Program-made: the position numbers and the translations under genes
In this document: positions 44,112 through 57,293 of the stretch, one piece after another
Numbering within the stretch: the stretch's first letter is position 1
Layout: each line of letters begins with the position of its first letter
Notes under the pieces: model-generated
Told to the model about the DNA's origin: nothing
Seen by the model: only the letters and a program-made list of their open reading frames with translations
Database searches by the model: none
Source of the DNA: Deroplatys truncata
Lineage: Eukaryota > Arthropoda > Insecta > Mantodea > Mantidae
Length of the DNA stretch: 64,000 nt
Assembly (NCBI GenBank): GCA_030765065.1
Contig: CM060988.1
Span: forward strand, 177,299,065 to 177,363,064
Reading direction: 5' to 3'

Positions 44112-45562
44112 CCTCAAAAAAAACATTTTTAGAAGAAGGTCCGTGTGTGTGTCTGTAAACAGCATAACTCAAAAAGTCCCATAAATACAAAACTTATATT
44201 TATGTTCAATATCTTCCAAAGATGTTTAAGAAAATCCCCTACCCCAACTACCCTTTACTTGGAACCTATCTTGAAATTTTTGACTTACTAAAAATGGCTG
44301 TTAACGTTTTTAACTAAAATGCCATATATAAAACATATTTACATGACAAATAAAATTTATACCTCGAATTTTCTGCGAATAGTCCATGAGGTCTTCCTAA
44401 TTCGGAAATAATCTTGTGTAACTTGGTCTATACCACTTTAATTAAGCTGAAGCCGGAATTATAAAGGCAATCATTATCATAATATTCTGAGAAGGATAGC
44501 GATATAAAATAAGTAATAATATATTTAAAATCAGTGTATGTATAAAAAGGAGAAGCATTGTGAAAATTGTTGACTGTAAAAGCGACAGAAAAACAAGACA
44601 GTACAGGTTAGCTAATTAGGGACCAGCCTCAGGTAGAAAGGGTAAATACCATTGAAGCCAGTTTCTCTTGGCATTCATGGGTGCAGTTGCACTTGCCGGG
44701 TTGTGAAGGTCATTTAAAGGCTTCAGGACGCCGAGTTGTGACGAGCGTTTGAGGGGAGAGTAGGGGAAGTAGTAGCTTGTTTTTCCTTGTAGTAGCGTGG
44801 GTAGATCAGTCTATCCTGAGTGTTTGATGAGAGCGGGATGACATTCTCGTCGTGTGGATAAGAATGCTGGCAAACATGCTAGAGGGTAGAACGCTTAGCT
44901 GTAGTTAATACTCTTCGGTCTTGGTAAAGACAAAGTATCATCGTATGCATTTAAAAGCGATCGGCAAACCGCAGTATTATTTTAAATAGTGAAGTAGTGT
45001 TCTAAGACAGCGTTCGTGTTTCTCTGTACACAACCACACACACACTGAAATTAAGATCTCATGCTCGAGCAGCCGTGGCAAAGTATAAAAATAAAACAAC
45101 TAGGAGGAGAAACGCAGCAATCGTGAGGCAAGGGTATTGCCTCAGTGTTGGAGGACGTAGCGTGGCTGCGTCAAAGCGATAGACGAAAACGTACCGCACA
45201 AAAAAGTAGATCTCTTTAAAACACACAATCTATTTAAAATAATTTTTTGTAGCTAAGTCATTTCCGAGATATACATTATTAATGCTTCGAATTGTTCAAT
45301 ATTTTATCATTACTTTCAAAGCCCTGTAGACCTTCAGTTGTTTCTCGCGATGTCATGGAAACAGTACGGAATTTTAAGGCCAGCATATAGCGTTCAATTC
45401 TTAAACATTTGACTATCGCTGTTCCCTTTGTATCTATAACGAAATGTGTAATGTAGCTAATGTATTTGGATTAAAAAGTAGTAGACAGAAAAATAAGCAT
45501 TAGTAAGAATAGTTTGTATGGCCACTAATGAGCGATAGAAATTCATGTAAATGTAAATATCA
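44112..45562 (+). repeat. Family-A repeat interrupted by about 750 bp of other DNA
   Basis: The 5' part (44112-44425) runs from the AAAAACATTTTTAGAAGAAG block through the short GT tract to the CTTCCTAATTCGGAAATAAT block. The 3' part resumes at 45178 with GATAGACGAAAACGTACCGC and continues to about 45562. The two parts are consecutive in the family order, so 44426-45177 is an insertion or replacement. Confidence 0.65.
44426..45177. other. Unidentified 750-bp insertion in a family-A copy
   Basis: It has moderate GC content, no ORF and no match to families A or B. It includes a hairpin TGAGGCAAGGGTATTGCCTCA near its right end and a CA tract. The terminal sequences show no clear inverted repeat. 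It may be an unknown non-autonomous element. Confidence 0.4.
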
Positions 45563-46167
45563 GTTTTTTAATTTCTATGTTTATACCTATGATAGTCACG
45601 GAGTATTTTATAGCAATGGACACAGCTATGTCTCCTGATGGTATTTGAAGAGCTTGTGCCTTTGTCTCCAATGGACAAATGCGTTTGGAATAGTGCCTAC
45701 CCCTGGCTCCAAAAAATAGACAAGTGACATCCACGTTACAGTTGGGGTATGATGTACAGAAGAACGGAATGGTCGGCTGGTATATGTTCTTCTTTTCCTT
45801 ATTCACTTCCGCTGGTTCGTTTGAAAACATCTCAAATCTGTTTGAGGGCTCTAAAATCTCAGCTGATCCTTTTCCTCCTGTTGATAGCAACTATGTATGT
45901 CTATTCGACGATTACTTCCACAATCAATGTACACTCAGTCACATTAAAACTGGCCGGTCTCTGGAGCAGTCCCTTCGAGTGAGCGCGCGGTTCACAACCG
46001 TCATTTTTGTGCACCGCTTAACTCTATAATACAAGGATCTGATTTGGGCTACCTATACACCCTGCTTGCCGTGAAGTATGAAACCTCCTCCCGACCGATA
46101 AATTGATGTTATGGTTACATCTACCGTAATGGTGGACTATTAAATATACACCACATACATAAAAACG
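45563..46167. other. No confirmed gene; overlapping open frames on both strands
   Basis: A 115-codon minus frame (45890-45543) and a 101-codon plus frame (45724-46029) overlap. Neither shows a domain, good splice sites or a start context that sets it apart. One may be a decayed coding fragment; I cannot say which. Confidence 0.3.
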
Positions 46168-46986
46168 TCTGATGTGTTGCACTCACACAACTTTCTCTAC
46201 TCTTGTACAAACTATTTTCACAAACGCTTATTCCCCATCTACTTCGTGTTAATCAGATAAACATTTTCAGAAACTATCTTATTGCTAATTTTCTTGTAGA
46301 TGCAAGGGGAATATGGTAGGCTTTAAGCGATAGTCAGATATGTTAAGAGGTGGTTGCTATGTGGAGTATTCCATTCTCTTTGCATGTCCAGGACATAAAA
46401 AAACGAATAACGAATTCCCACTTGAGAAAAAGTATGAGTATTAGTAAATTTAAACAAATAACCAGGAATATCTCGGACATGGTTCACTCCATCAAAAAAG
46501 TGTCATAAATTGTCTGTTTTAACAACTCTACAATTTCTTTTGTGTAGAAACATTTTGTCTATCTCTTACCAATTGTGCAAAAGCCACTCAGAATGAAGAG
46601 GACTTCTGGGGACATTCCAAGAAAATTTAAAATTTAACATATACATTTTACTTGTCATAAAAATATCTTAAATATATGACATTTTAATCAAATCGTTAGA
46701 GCCATTTTTGAGAAATTCAACTCTGGGGTGGGCCGATTTTCTTGAGAATCTTTGTGTCGTATCTTCGAAAGATACTGAACCTAAATATCAAGTTTGGAAT
46801 TTATACGAATTTTCATTTTTGAATTATGCAATTCACAGACCCACACATGGACTTTTTCTAAAAGTGTTTTTCCTTTTAGGATTCAAGTGCCTCAAAACAT
46901 GCATTTTCGGTGAAACATCTAAATCGAATTTTTGGGTGGAATGCAATACTTCCCCTATTTACTATACTAGTAAAGAAAGTAAAAAG
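46168..46986 (-). repeat. Family-A repeat, full-length minus copy
   Basis: It starts CTGATGTGTTGCACTCACAC and ends with the inverted 5' terminus ACTAGTAAAGAAAGTAAAAA. The 116-codon plus frame at 46708-47058 is chance reading of the repeat. Confidence 0.8.
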
Positions 46987-47200
46987 GAACGAATGAAGGA
47001 ACCTCTAAGGACTAAGAATGGAAATATGGACGATGAAAACAAAAACATGCTAGGTTAACGCAATATAGTGGAATAGCGCGAAGCGTTAGTTATTTGCTGT
47101 TTGAAAACATTCCACCAACATTGAATATGATTTTGCCAAGAGTAAACAGTAATGATACCCGACCAAATTATTAAATTTTATCTTTTATATCTCCATATAT

Positions 47201-47966
47201 TTACTTTCTCTACTACGTATAGTAAGTAGGGGAAGTATTGCATTCCACCCAAAAATTTGATGCCGAGATTTCACAGGAAATACATGTTTTGAGGTGCACT
47301 GAATGCATATAAAGCATTTTTGGAAACATGTCCGTCAGCGTGTGTGTCTGTCTGTGAACAGCATAGTTCAGAAAAGATCAGTCGGATAAACACCAAACTT
47401 GGTATTTAGGTTCAGTATCTTCCAGAGATGCGACACGAAGGTTTTCGAAAAATCCCCCACCCCAGATTACCTTTTACATGGAACATTTTTCGAAAATTTT
47501 AATTTTCTCAAAAATGATTCTAACGATTTTGATTAAAATATCATATATTTAAGATACTTTCATGACAAATAAAATGTATATCTTGAATTTTCTGGGAATG
47601 TCTCCAAAAGTATTCTTCATTGTGAGCAACTTTTGCATAACTGTTAAACCATACGAGATAGACAAAATTTTACTACATAAAAATGTAGATCGTATTAAGA
47701 TACACAATTTATGTCATATACATTTTTTTGTTGTTGAGTGAACCACTTTCGAGATATTGCTTGTTATTTCCTTAAATTTTCCAATACTTATACTTTTTCT
47801 CAAATGGGAATTCGTTATTCATTTTTTTTGTCCTGGTAATATAAAGAGAATGGAATGCTCCACATAGCAACCAACTCTTAAAATATTTGACTATCGCTTA
47901 AAGCCTAGCAATTCCCCTTGCATCTACAAGAAAATTAGCAATAAGAGATTAACACATCAGATTTTT
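47201..47966 (+). repeat. Family-A repeat, plus copy with a 3' deletion
   Basis: From ACTTTCTCTACTACGTATAG to AACACATCAG. About 100 bp just before the 3' end (the CTCGATTAACATGAAG segment) is missing compared with neighbours. Confidence 0.8.
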
Positions 47967-48949
47967 GATAATATGTATTTTATGGCTGTAAAATCGTATT
48001 TTGATGTACTAAAATGCAAAGAAAAGTGTAAATTAAATGTGTTACAACTATCTTAAATAGCAGCGCAGATATTTCACTATTTGGTGATGTATTATTCACA
48101 AGATAACATTAAACTGGTGGACCGATCGCAGCTGGGCGCCAAATTTGAGAGCGTAGGTAGAGTATATGTGGCAACAGTGCGCCCCATTTAACCTGTACTG
48201 TCTTTTAAGAGTGATACGCAATGTAGTATATTAGTGAAGACGCGAGTTCTACTACCAAAATAAATAAACACACTTGACCTGCATACGAACGTCAAAGAAA
48301 GTAGCCATGGCAGCAAAGTGGTTATTACTCTTGAAGCAAGTCAACTAATTTCTTGAGCAAACCACAGACCCATCCTTCCACTTTTCTTCTTAACTAGCGC
48401 GCGTATGCACGTGTCCGAGATATGAAAAACTTACCCTCTCAGTTCTTACTTGGCAGAGGTCATTAAATATTGAATTAAGCAGTGCAGTAGGGAAAGCTGC
48501 AGCTCGCTGTCAGTGCTACCAACTAAAAAAATAATTACATCTCGCGAGAAGCGGAAGGAACACTAATTTGCCCGCATTGCCTCGAGGAAAACTAAGGGTC
48601 GCGTTTAAATTTCTAGAAGTTCCAACCCGCTAAAATTAAATTAAATTCCGCTGGCAACCCTGCAACTAAAGCATTGTAATGATGTGGTTCTGAAGGAGAC
48701 GGAAGGGGGAGGATGCCTCTGGCATCCTGTTTTTGATACGCATCTCTTAAAATATTACTATGGAGTTTTAAAGTTGGTATTAACCCATTTAAGGAGATGA
48801 TACGGGGTCAGTGCCTTCTGGTAAAAACATTGGCAATTATCGATTTTATACTCGGCTGATCAACTAATCGATAAACAAGTGAGTCATAGTTGATTAATGC
48901 ATGGATTACAATTATATTGCAAACATGGGAAAGCTCTCGAAAATAAATT
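47967..48949. other. No recognisable feature
   Basis: Somewhat GC-richer than the flanking repeats at 48110-48720. No supported exon, tRNA or known repeat. Confidence 0.4.
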
Positions 48950-51617
48950 CTGATGTGTTACATTCACATGACTTTCTCTACTACGTACATAGCAGGTAGA
49001 TAAGGTAATGCATTCCACCCAAAAATTCTATACCGAGATTTCACCGGAAATATATGTTTTGAGACCCCCTGAATCCAAAAAGAGCATTTTTGGAAACATG
49101 TCCGTGTATGTGGGTGTGTGTGTGTCTGTGAACAGCATAACTCAGAGACGAACAGTCGGATAAACACAAAATTTGGTACTTAGGTTCAGTATCTTCCAGA
49201 GATGCGACACGAAGTTTTTCAAGAAAATCCCCCACCCCAAATTACCCTTTACAATGAACATTTTTCGAAAATTTTAATTTTCTCAAAAATGGCTCTATCG
49301 ATTTTGATTAAAGTATCATATGTTTAAGATATTTTCATGACAAATAAAATGTTTATATCGAATTTTCTGGGAATGTCTCCAAAAGTATTCTTCATTGTGA
49401 ACGACTTTTGCGTAACTGGTAAACTATAAGAGATAGACAAACTTTTGCTACACAAAAATGTAGATCGCGTTAAAATATCAATTTATGACATATACATTTT
49501 TTTTGTTGAGTGAACTATTTTCAAGATGTACTTGTTATTCCCTTAAATTTTTCAATACTTATTTTCTCAAATGGGAATTTGTTATTCATTGTTTTGTCTT
49601 GTATATGCAAAGAGTATTAATTTGTGGCAAAGAGAATGGTGCTGCACATAGCAACCAGCTATTAAGAGTAATATCTATGCTTAAAGGCTACTGTATTTCT
49701 ATGTTGCCTTTGTAAATATATATTCCCCTTACATCTACAAGAAAATTAGCATTAAGATAGAGTCTGCAAATGTTTATCTCGATTAACATGAAGTAGATGG
49801 AGAATAAGCGTTTGTAAAAGATAGTTTGTACAAGAGTAGAGAAAGTCATGTGAGTGTAACACATCAGATATCTTTTTGTCCTGGTAATGCAAAGAAAATG
49901 GAATACTCCACATACCAACCAGCTCTTAGAATATTTGACTATCGCTTAAAGCCTAGCAATTTCCCTTGCATCTACAAGAAAATTAGCAATAACATTAACA
50001 TCTCGATATCTCGATTAACATGAAGCATATGGAGAATAAGCTTTGTAAAACTAGTTTGTACAAGATTAGAGAACGTCATGTGAGTGTAACACATCAGAAT
50101 TTTTTAGAAACGATCCGTGTGTGTGAAAATCCATACTAAAAAACTAAAAAAGTGAGATAAATGCTAAACGTGGTATTTAGGTTCAGTATGAGGCAGTATT
50201 TTTAACACTGAAATGATATCAGTTTAATTATATAATATAAAATTTAATAACAGCCCGTCTTAAAGCATTATGTGTATGTAATAATATATAAAGTGTATTT
50301 AACAGCCATTGCATTATGTTTATACTATTATGTATATGTATAAATATGTTATGTGAATGTATTACGTAGTTTAACAATGTAGGAGGTGTGAGAATAGAAG
50401 CAAGCTGCCTTCCGTAGCAAACAGAATTACAAAGTAGAAGCCGAAAGTTGCTAACAATGTGGTAGCCTTGAGACAACAATAAATTAGAAAGTTTAATAAG
50501 GCTACTAATAATTCTTGGAACAATAATAATGTAATACTTAAAACCGTTTATAAATAGCCAATCAAAACCTAGAAAAGCTTTAAGTTAAATAAAGGTATTC
50601 TATTAGAGTATGCTTAGCCAATCTAAGACTAGATTAAACGTACAAATTTGGGCTAAAGAGGCTACAAGGAAGCGTACCCAGCAATTCGATTTGGTACTAG
50701 TTAAGTGTGAGTCATGAAAATTGATTGCGGTGAGAATAATATAAAGTTTATCTGTTAAAATAGTGCAAATAAAAATTAACCTAAAATTACCATCATAACG
50801 TCCTCCAAACCGAACACGACTAATCACATTTACTTTCCTTCATAATATCAAGCAACTTTTATTCAAGACATTTTTACTTTCTCTACTACGTATAGTAAGT
50901 AGGGGAAGTATTGTATTCCACCCAAAATTTCGATACCGAGATTTCACCGGAAATACATGTTTTGAGACCCCCTGAATCCAAAAAAAGCACTTGTGGAAAC
51001 ATGTCCGTGTGTGTGTCTGTGAACAGCATAACTCAGAAACGAACAGTCGGATAAACACCAAACTTGGTATTTGGGTTCAGTATCTCCCAAGGATGCGATA
51101 CGAAGGTTTTCAAGAAAATCCCCCCACCCCAGAGTACCCTTTACATGGAAGATTTTTCGAAAATCTTAATTTTCTCAAAAATGGCTCTAACGATTTTGAT
51201 TAAAATATCATATGTTTAAGATATTTTTATGGTAAATAAAATGTATATCTTGAATTTTCTGGGAATGTCTCCAAAAGTATTCTTTATTGTGAACGACTTT
51301 TGCATAACTGGTAAACCATGAGAGATAGACAAAATGTTAGTACACAAAAAATGTAGATCGCGTTAAAATACACAATTTATGTCATATACATTTTTTTTGT
51401 TGAGTGAACCATTTTAGAGATATTGCTTGTTATTCCCTTAAATTTTTCAATACTTATTTTCTCAAATGGGAATTCGTTATTCATTTTTTACTTTCTCTAC
51501 TACGTATAGTAAGTAGGGGAAGTATTGCATTCCACCCAAAAATTCGATACCGAGATTTCACCGGAAATATATGTTTTGAGACCTCCTGAATCCAAAAAAA
51601 GCATTTTTGGAAACATG

Positions 51618-51653
<36 letters not shown>

Positions 51654-53380
51654 TGTGTCTGTGTGTGTCTGTGAACAGCATAACTCAAAAACTAACAGTC
51701 GGATAAACACCAAACTTGGTATTTACGTTCAGTATCTTCCAGGGATGCGACACGAAGATTTTCAAGAAAATCCCCCCACCCCAGACTACCCTTTACATGG
51801 AACATTTTTCGAAAATTTTAATTTTCTCAAAAATGGCTCTAACGATTTTGATGAAAATATCATATGTTTAAGATAATGTCATGAGAAATGAAATGTATAT
51901 CTTGAAATTTCTGGGAATATCTCCAAAAGTATTCTTCATTATGAACGACTTTTGCATAACTGGTAAACCATAAGAGATAGACAAAATTTTACTACACAAA
52001 AAATGTAGATCGCGTTAAAATACACAACTTATATCATATACATTTTTGTTGTTGAGTGAACAGTTTTGGAGATATTGCTTGTTATTTCCTTAAATTTTCC
52101 AATACTTATACTTTTTCTCAAATTCGTTATTCATTTTTTTGTCCTGGACATGCAAAGAGAATGGACATAGCAACCAGCGATAAAATATTTGACTATCGCT
52201 TAAAAGCTACCATATTCCCCTTGCATCTACAAGAAAATTACAAATAAGATTGACATCTCGATATCTCGATTAATATGAAGCATATGGAGAATAGGCGTTT
52301 GTAAAAATAGATTGTACAAGAGTAGAGAAAGTCATGTGAGTGTAACGCATCAGATTTTTTTGTCTTGGATATGCAAAGAGTTATAATCTGTGGCAAAGGG
52401 AATGGTGCTGCACCTAGCAACCAGCTATTAAGAGATATGTATGTGCTTAAAGGCTACTGCTTTTCTATATTGCCCTTGTAAATATATTTTCCCCTACATC
52501 TACAAGAAAATTAGCAATAAGATAGGGTCTGCAAATGTTTATCTCGATTAACATGAACTAGATGGAGAATAAGCGTTTGTGAATCCAAAAAAAGCATTTT
52601 TGGAAACGTGTCCGTGTGTGTATCTATGTGTGTGTGTGTGTCTGTGAACAGCATAACTCAGAAACGAACAGTCGGATAAGCACCAAACTTGGTATTTAGG
52701 TTCAGTATCTTCCAGAGATGCGACACGAAGGTTTTCAAGAAAATCCCCCACCCCAGATAACCCTTTACATGGAAGATTTTTCGAAAATTTTAATTTTCTC
52801 AAAAATGGCTCTAACGATTTTGATTAAAATATCATATGTTTAAGATATTTTTATGACAAATAAAACGTATATCTTGAATTTTTTGGGAATGTCTCCAAAA
52901 GTATTCTTCATTGTGAACGACTTTTGCATAACTGGTAAACCATAGAAGACAGACAAAATTGTACTACACAAAAGATGTAGATCGCGTTAAATTACACAAT
53001 TTATGTCATATACATTTTTGTTGTTGGGTGAACCATTTTCGAGATATTGCTTGTTATTCCATTACATTTTTCAATTCTTATTTTCTCAAATGGGAACTCA
53101 TTATTCATTTTTTTTTGTCTTGGATATGCAAAGAGTATTAATCTGTGGGAAAGGGAATGGTGCTGCACCTAGTAATCAGCTATTAAAAGATATGTGTGCT
53201 TAAAGGTTACTGTATTTCCATATTCCCCTTACATTCCCCTTACATCTACAAGAAAATTAGCAATAAGACAGAGGCTGCAAATGTTTATCTCGATTAACAT
53301 GAAGTAGATGGTGAATAAGAGTTTGTAAAAATAGTTTGTACAAGAGTAGAGAAAGTCATGTAATTTTAATACATCAGAAT
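48950..53380 (+). repeat. Cluster of nested family-A copies
   Basis: Successive plus-strand units are: 48950-49867 (complete, with the unusual 32-bp inverted ends CTGATGTGTTACATTCACAT... and its mirror), a 3' fragment 49873-50097, a 5' fragment 50099-50189 cut by family B, 50872-51486 (5' part), 51487-52353 (complete), 52354-52580 (3' part), and 52581-53378. The 51487-52353 copy sits inside an older one, whose halves are 50872-51486 and 52354-52580; the break is at the run of T in the family sequence. GT microsatellites of different length (7 to 30 bp) mark each copy. None encodes a protein. Confidence 0.8.
50190..50790 (+). repeat. Family-B repeat, copy 4, truncated
   Basis: It starts GAGGCAGTATTTTTAACACT directly after GGTTCAGTAT of a family-A copy. 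It follows the family order to the GTTAAAATAGTGCAAATAAA block, with extra sequence near 50400-50440, and lacks the GTCGCACCAC...CCCCAACA 3' portion. Confidence 0.7.
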
Positions 53381-53599
53381 TTTTTACAACTTTTTGTATT
53401 GGAAATATTGTACAGTTGCAACTTAAATGGTCCACTCTGTATAGTCTGATGACATTTCTAATGATGCATCTGCTATGAATTCCCTAATTATTGGCAAACC
53501 TGAGTCTATTTCAAGAATTCTCAGTTGTTTAGAGTATTGCAGACTGTAGTCTGTCATTCGTACCTCCTTCATTACAAAACGAGTCAAACAACCCATTAC

Positions 53600-55036
53600 A
53601 CTGAATATTTCTCAAATTTTTGATTTTCTAAAAGTGTAACTTGAATTTTCTCGGAATAGCAAAGTCCTCTTCATTAAGGAGGAAATTTGTATAATCTTGT
53701 ATAACTGGTAAACGTTAATCGATAGACGAAAACGTATTATACAAAAATGTAGATTTTTTTAAAACAGTCAGTTTATTTCTAATAACTTTTGAGGCAGTAT
53801 TTTTAACACTTAAATTATTTCAGTCTAATTGTATAATATATATATATATATATATATATTCAATAACTGGCCGCCTTAAAGCAATATGTGTATGTAACAA
53901 TACATAAAAGTGTATATTACAGTCATTTTATATGTTTATATTATTGTATACATGTAATAAATGTTATGTGAATGTATTACGTAATTTTATGTGGAGCTGT
54001 GAGAATAATAGGTTAAAAGTTGCTAACAATGAGGCAACAATGAGGTAACGTTGAGGCAATAATGAATTTGAAAGTTTAACAATACTACTTATAATTCTTG
54101 GAATCAATAATGTAATTTTTGTGACAGTTTATAAAATAGCCGGTCAACAACAAGAAAAAGCTTTAGTTAAATAAAAGTATTCTATTGGATTAGGAATAGC
54201 CAATCAGAGACTTGAAATACAGAAATTTACATATTCAGGCGGTAGAAATCAAGTCAGTTGCTTGTAGACAGCGCTCAAAACTGGACTCGTTGGTTGTTGA
54301 CAGTGGTCCTAACCGGACGCGAGATGTGTCCTCGAGAAATTTAATACGTATTCAGTGTGAGACGGAAAATAGTTTACGTGTTAAAAAGTGCAAGTAATTA
54401 GTAAAAGAATTTCACAGCTCTCTATATCATTAATAAAAGGAGTGAAGTAAAATTATAAGCTGTGTAAACCTACATTCTTAGTCGCACCACTCCCTGCTAA
54501 GACATTCATATCTCTAAAAAAGAGTATAAATACTGACGCAGCCGAGGCAAACATAAATATATAATATTTAAAGAAACAGTGTAAATTACAAAGTTAATAT
54601 TTTTTAAACATTTGGGGCAAAGGCCACCGGAAAGTACATTTAGGGCGAAGACTACCGGAAACTTTTTACCATACGTGAGGTTGCTGCTACTTTAAGTTCG
54701 GCTCCCCAACAGTCGAAATACAATACAACTCCTTCAATACAACAAAACCTTTTTTCTTCACTTTTTTGTGGCATCAACCACTTCCGATATATCCATTATT
54801 AATGGTTCGAATTGTTCAATACTTAGCCATTTTTTTAAGGCACTTCAGTTGTTTCTCGTAATGTCATGGAAACAGTATGCATTTTAAGACCAGCGTATAG
54901 CGTCCAGTTCTTAAACATTTGACTATCGCTGTTCTCTTTTTATCTATAACCAAATGTGAAATGCAGATATTTCCGGAGAGGTTTAGAAAGCTTCCGGAAA
55001 GATAGAGAAAGTCATTTGAATGCGACACATCAGATT
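53600..55036 (+). repeat. Family-A repeat split by a family-B insertion
   Basis: The 5' part (to 53790) ends in GTTTATTTCTAATAACTTTT. The 3' part resumes at about 54760 with ACTTTTTTGTGGCATCAACC and ends GCGACACATCAG at 55033. The halves are contiguous in family order. Confidence 0.75.
53791..54759 (+). repeat. Family-B repeat, copy 5, with 6-bp target duplication
   Basis: It starts GAGGCAGTATTTTTAACACT and ends CTTTTTTCTTC. ACTTTT precedes it (53785-53790) and follows it (54760-54765). A TA dinucleotide run has expanded near 53840. It is inserted in a family-A copy, so this family-B insertion is younger than that copy. Confidence 0.85.
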
Positions 55037-55504
55037 TTTCTTGTTAATTCAGCCTCCAGCGTAAACATAAATTAAAGCTCTGATGAGCTTCGTGTGTTTA
55101 ATCGTTGTTGCGTCTTATTCAAGAATTCTTCGATGCAAATTGCTTTGAGATAATAGAGGGAGATATGCCAGTTTTGCACTAAGGCACGGGGGCGACGTTA
55201 ATTTTCTCGCTGTTGCCACATGCTCTCCAACAGGACAGTAATATTAATTTGGGAGATCCCGAGGGACTAGGATCGGCGAGATATAGGTCAACTATCCCGC
55301 TCTCTCTGAATATGACATGGAGGTGTGCCAAGTGGTCATGCCAAGGTGCAGTGTATGCATTCTGCACGCTTTGTGTTTACATAGCCCGTCCTACAGCTGT
55401 CATACAAATTACCCGTAACGCAAATTATATATCTTATTACAACATGACGTGCGAGGCTCAGGTGAACAGGGTGACGTATTCAACACCATATAATATGAAA
55501 CAAA

Positions 55505-56008
55505 AGTGTTACATTCACATGCTTTTCTTTACCCACTCCAACAAGCTACTCTTATACAATCTTACTCTAATTATTTTCATTACACGCTTAGTTGTACGTA
55601 TAAGAGGGATACAACAGTCCATAGTTTTTATCAGATTTTTAACAAGCGGGTCGCTATGTGATGGCCTTGAAATTCCATGTCCCTTAAATGATCACGAGAA
55701 AAAAAGACGAACAGCGAAATAAGTGCACTATTTAAAATTTCAATCCGATAACAAACAATATCTCGGAAGTGGTTAATGCTACAAACATTAACAGGTTTTT
55801 CCCAGAAACTTAGACATATGCCCACATTTTATTTTACATGAAAATATCTTAAATATCTCGCATTTTAATCAAAATCTTTAGAGCTTTTTTTGAGAAAATA
55901 AACAAAGAACTATTTTTTTTGCATGTAAAGCGCAGTTTGGGGTAGGGAATTTTCTTGAAAATCTTTCGCATGCTTCGAAGATGCACAAGCTTGGTAGTTT
56001 ACCAGCTT
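55505..56008 (-). repeat. Family-A repeat, minus copy
   Basis: GTTACATTCACATGCTTTTC at the low end, then GGGATACAACAGTCCATAG, AATATCTCGGAAGTGG and GTTTGGGGTAGGGAATTTTC follow the inverted family order. It abuts a plus copy at 56009. The second half of the 169-codon plus frame at 55213-55722 lies in it, so that frame is not a gene. Confidence 0.7.
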
Positions 56009-56782
56009 ATACTAAGTAGGGGAAGTATTGCATTCCATCCAAAATTTCAACACCGAGATTTTACCGGAAATCATGTTCTGATGCCCCCTGGATCCAAAAG
56101 AAGCACTTTTAGAAAAGTTCCGTGTGTGTATCTGTGAATAGCATAACTCAAATGTCAATACCAAACTTGGTATTTGAGTTTAGTTTCCTCCAAGGATGCG
56201 ACACGAAGATTTTCAAGAAAATCCCCATATCTCAGACTAGCCCTTACATGGAACATTTTTCGACAATATTGATTTTCTCAAAAATGTTGATTAAAATGTA
56301 TGTTTAAGATATTTTCATGACAAATAAAATGTATGTCTTGAATTTTCTGGAATGTCCCCTAAAGTCCTCTTCATTCAGAATGACTTTCGCATAACTGGTA
56401 AACATAAGAGATAGACATAATTTTACTACAAAAACGTGAATCTCGTTAAAACACATCATTTATGTCATATACATATTTTTGTGGAGTGAACCATTTTCGA
56501 GATATTCCTTGTTATTTGTTTTAATTTTCCAATACTTAATACCTTTTCTTAAATGTGAATTCGTTATTCTTTTTTTATGTACTGGACATGCAAAGAGAAT
56601 GGAATACTCCACATCGCAACCAGCTCTTAAACATTTGACTATCGCTTAAAGCCTACCAATTCCCCTTACATCTACAAGAAAATTAGCAATAAGATTAGCA
56701 TGAAGTAGATGGAGAATAAGCGGTTGTAAAAATAGTTTGTATAAGAGTACAGAAAGTCATGTGAGTGCAACACATCACATTT
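56009..56782 (+). repeat. Family-A repeat, plus copy
   Basis: It begins TACTAAGTAGGGGAAGTATT and ends GTGAGTGCAACACATCAC followed by a T run. All family blocks are present with scattered small deletions. Confidence 0.75.
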
Positions 56783-57119
56783 TTTTCTATTTTACGTCGC
56801 TTTAGCTACGTGGTCATATCGCGATGATCTGTTAGGAGATAGCTCGTGGATCGGTTCGTGGCGGACAGTTAACCTTCTAGGTTTCATCCCTTTACCATAC
56901 CATGTTACTTCTTCACGTGTCCACAGATACTTGTTTACAGCAACTGTACCTCTGCTCCTGTGACGGGCAGATGGCAGCTTCGACACGTGTCCAGAGACCT
57001 TAGTGCCAGGTAACCGTATCTGTGCTTCTACACGTTCCGAGCAGATGACATTAAGTGCCTTAGAGGTGCTTTCGTTATGTGTAGATACATTTATTTTTCA
57101 TTTTTTACTACTGTTTTAC

Positions 57120-57292
57120 ACGCAAGATAAAACTATGGGTCGTGGTATTAAATATCCAATCCGGTAGTTCCTTGGTATTTAGAGAAACCACGAAAACGCC
57201 CTTGTCAGATTAGTAGGCCCGCGGGGTTTGAACCCGGGACCTCACGAATACAGGCCACAGACGTTACGGTTCAATTCCGCTATATTCACGAC
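57120..57292 (-). mobile_element. tRNA-derived SINE, minus strand
   Basis: On the minus strand GGTCCCGGGTTCAAACCCCG is a B-box context, with GGCCTGTATTCGTGAG upstream and a body of CTAATCTGACAAGGGCG, GTGGTTTCTC. The A-box side (GCGGAATTGAACCGTAACG) is degenerate. Confidence 0.6.
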
Positions 57293-57293
57293 T

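Noticed and set aside
45543-46029. Overlapping 115-codon minus and 101-codon plus frames
   Set aside because: Neither has a known domain or convincing splice borders. A membrane-receptor fragment was considered but could not be supported.
51625-51690. GT-rich tract as a regulatory Z-DNA element
   Set aside because: The tract is a family-A internal microsatellite that recurs in nearly every copy at variable length.
55213-55722. 169-codon plus-strand frame
   Set aside because: The second half is antisense reading of a family-A copy, and the first half has no recognisable motif.
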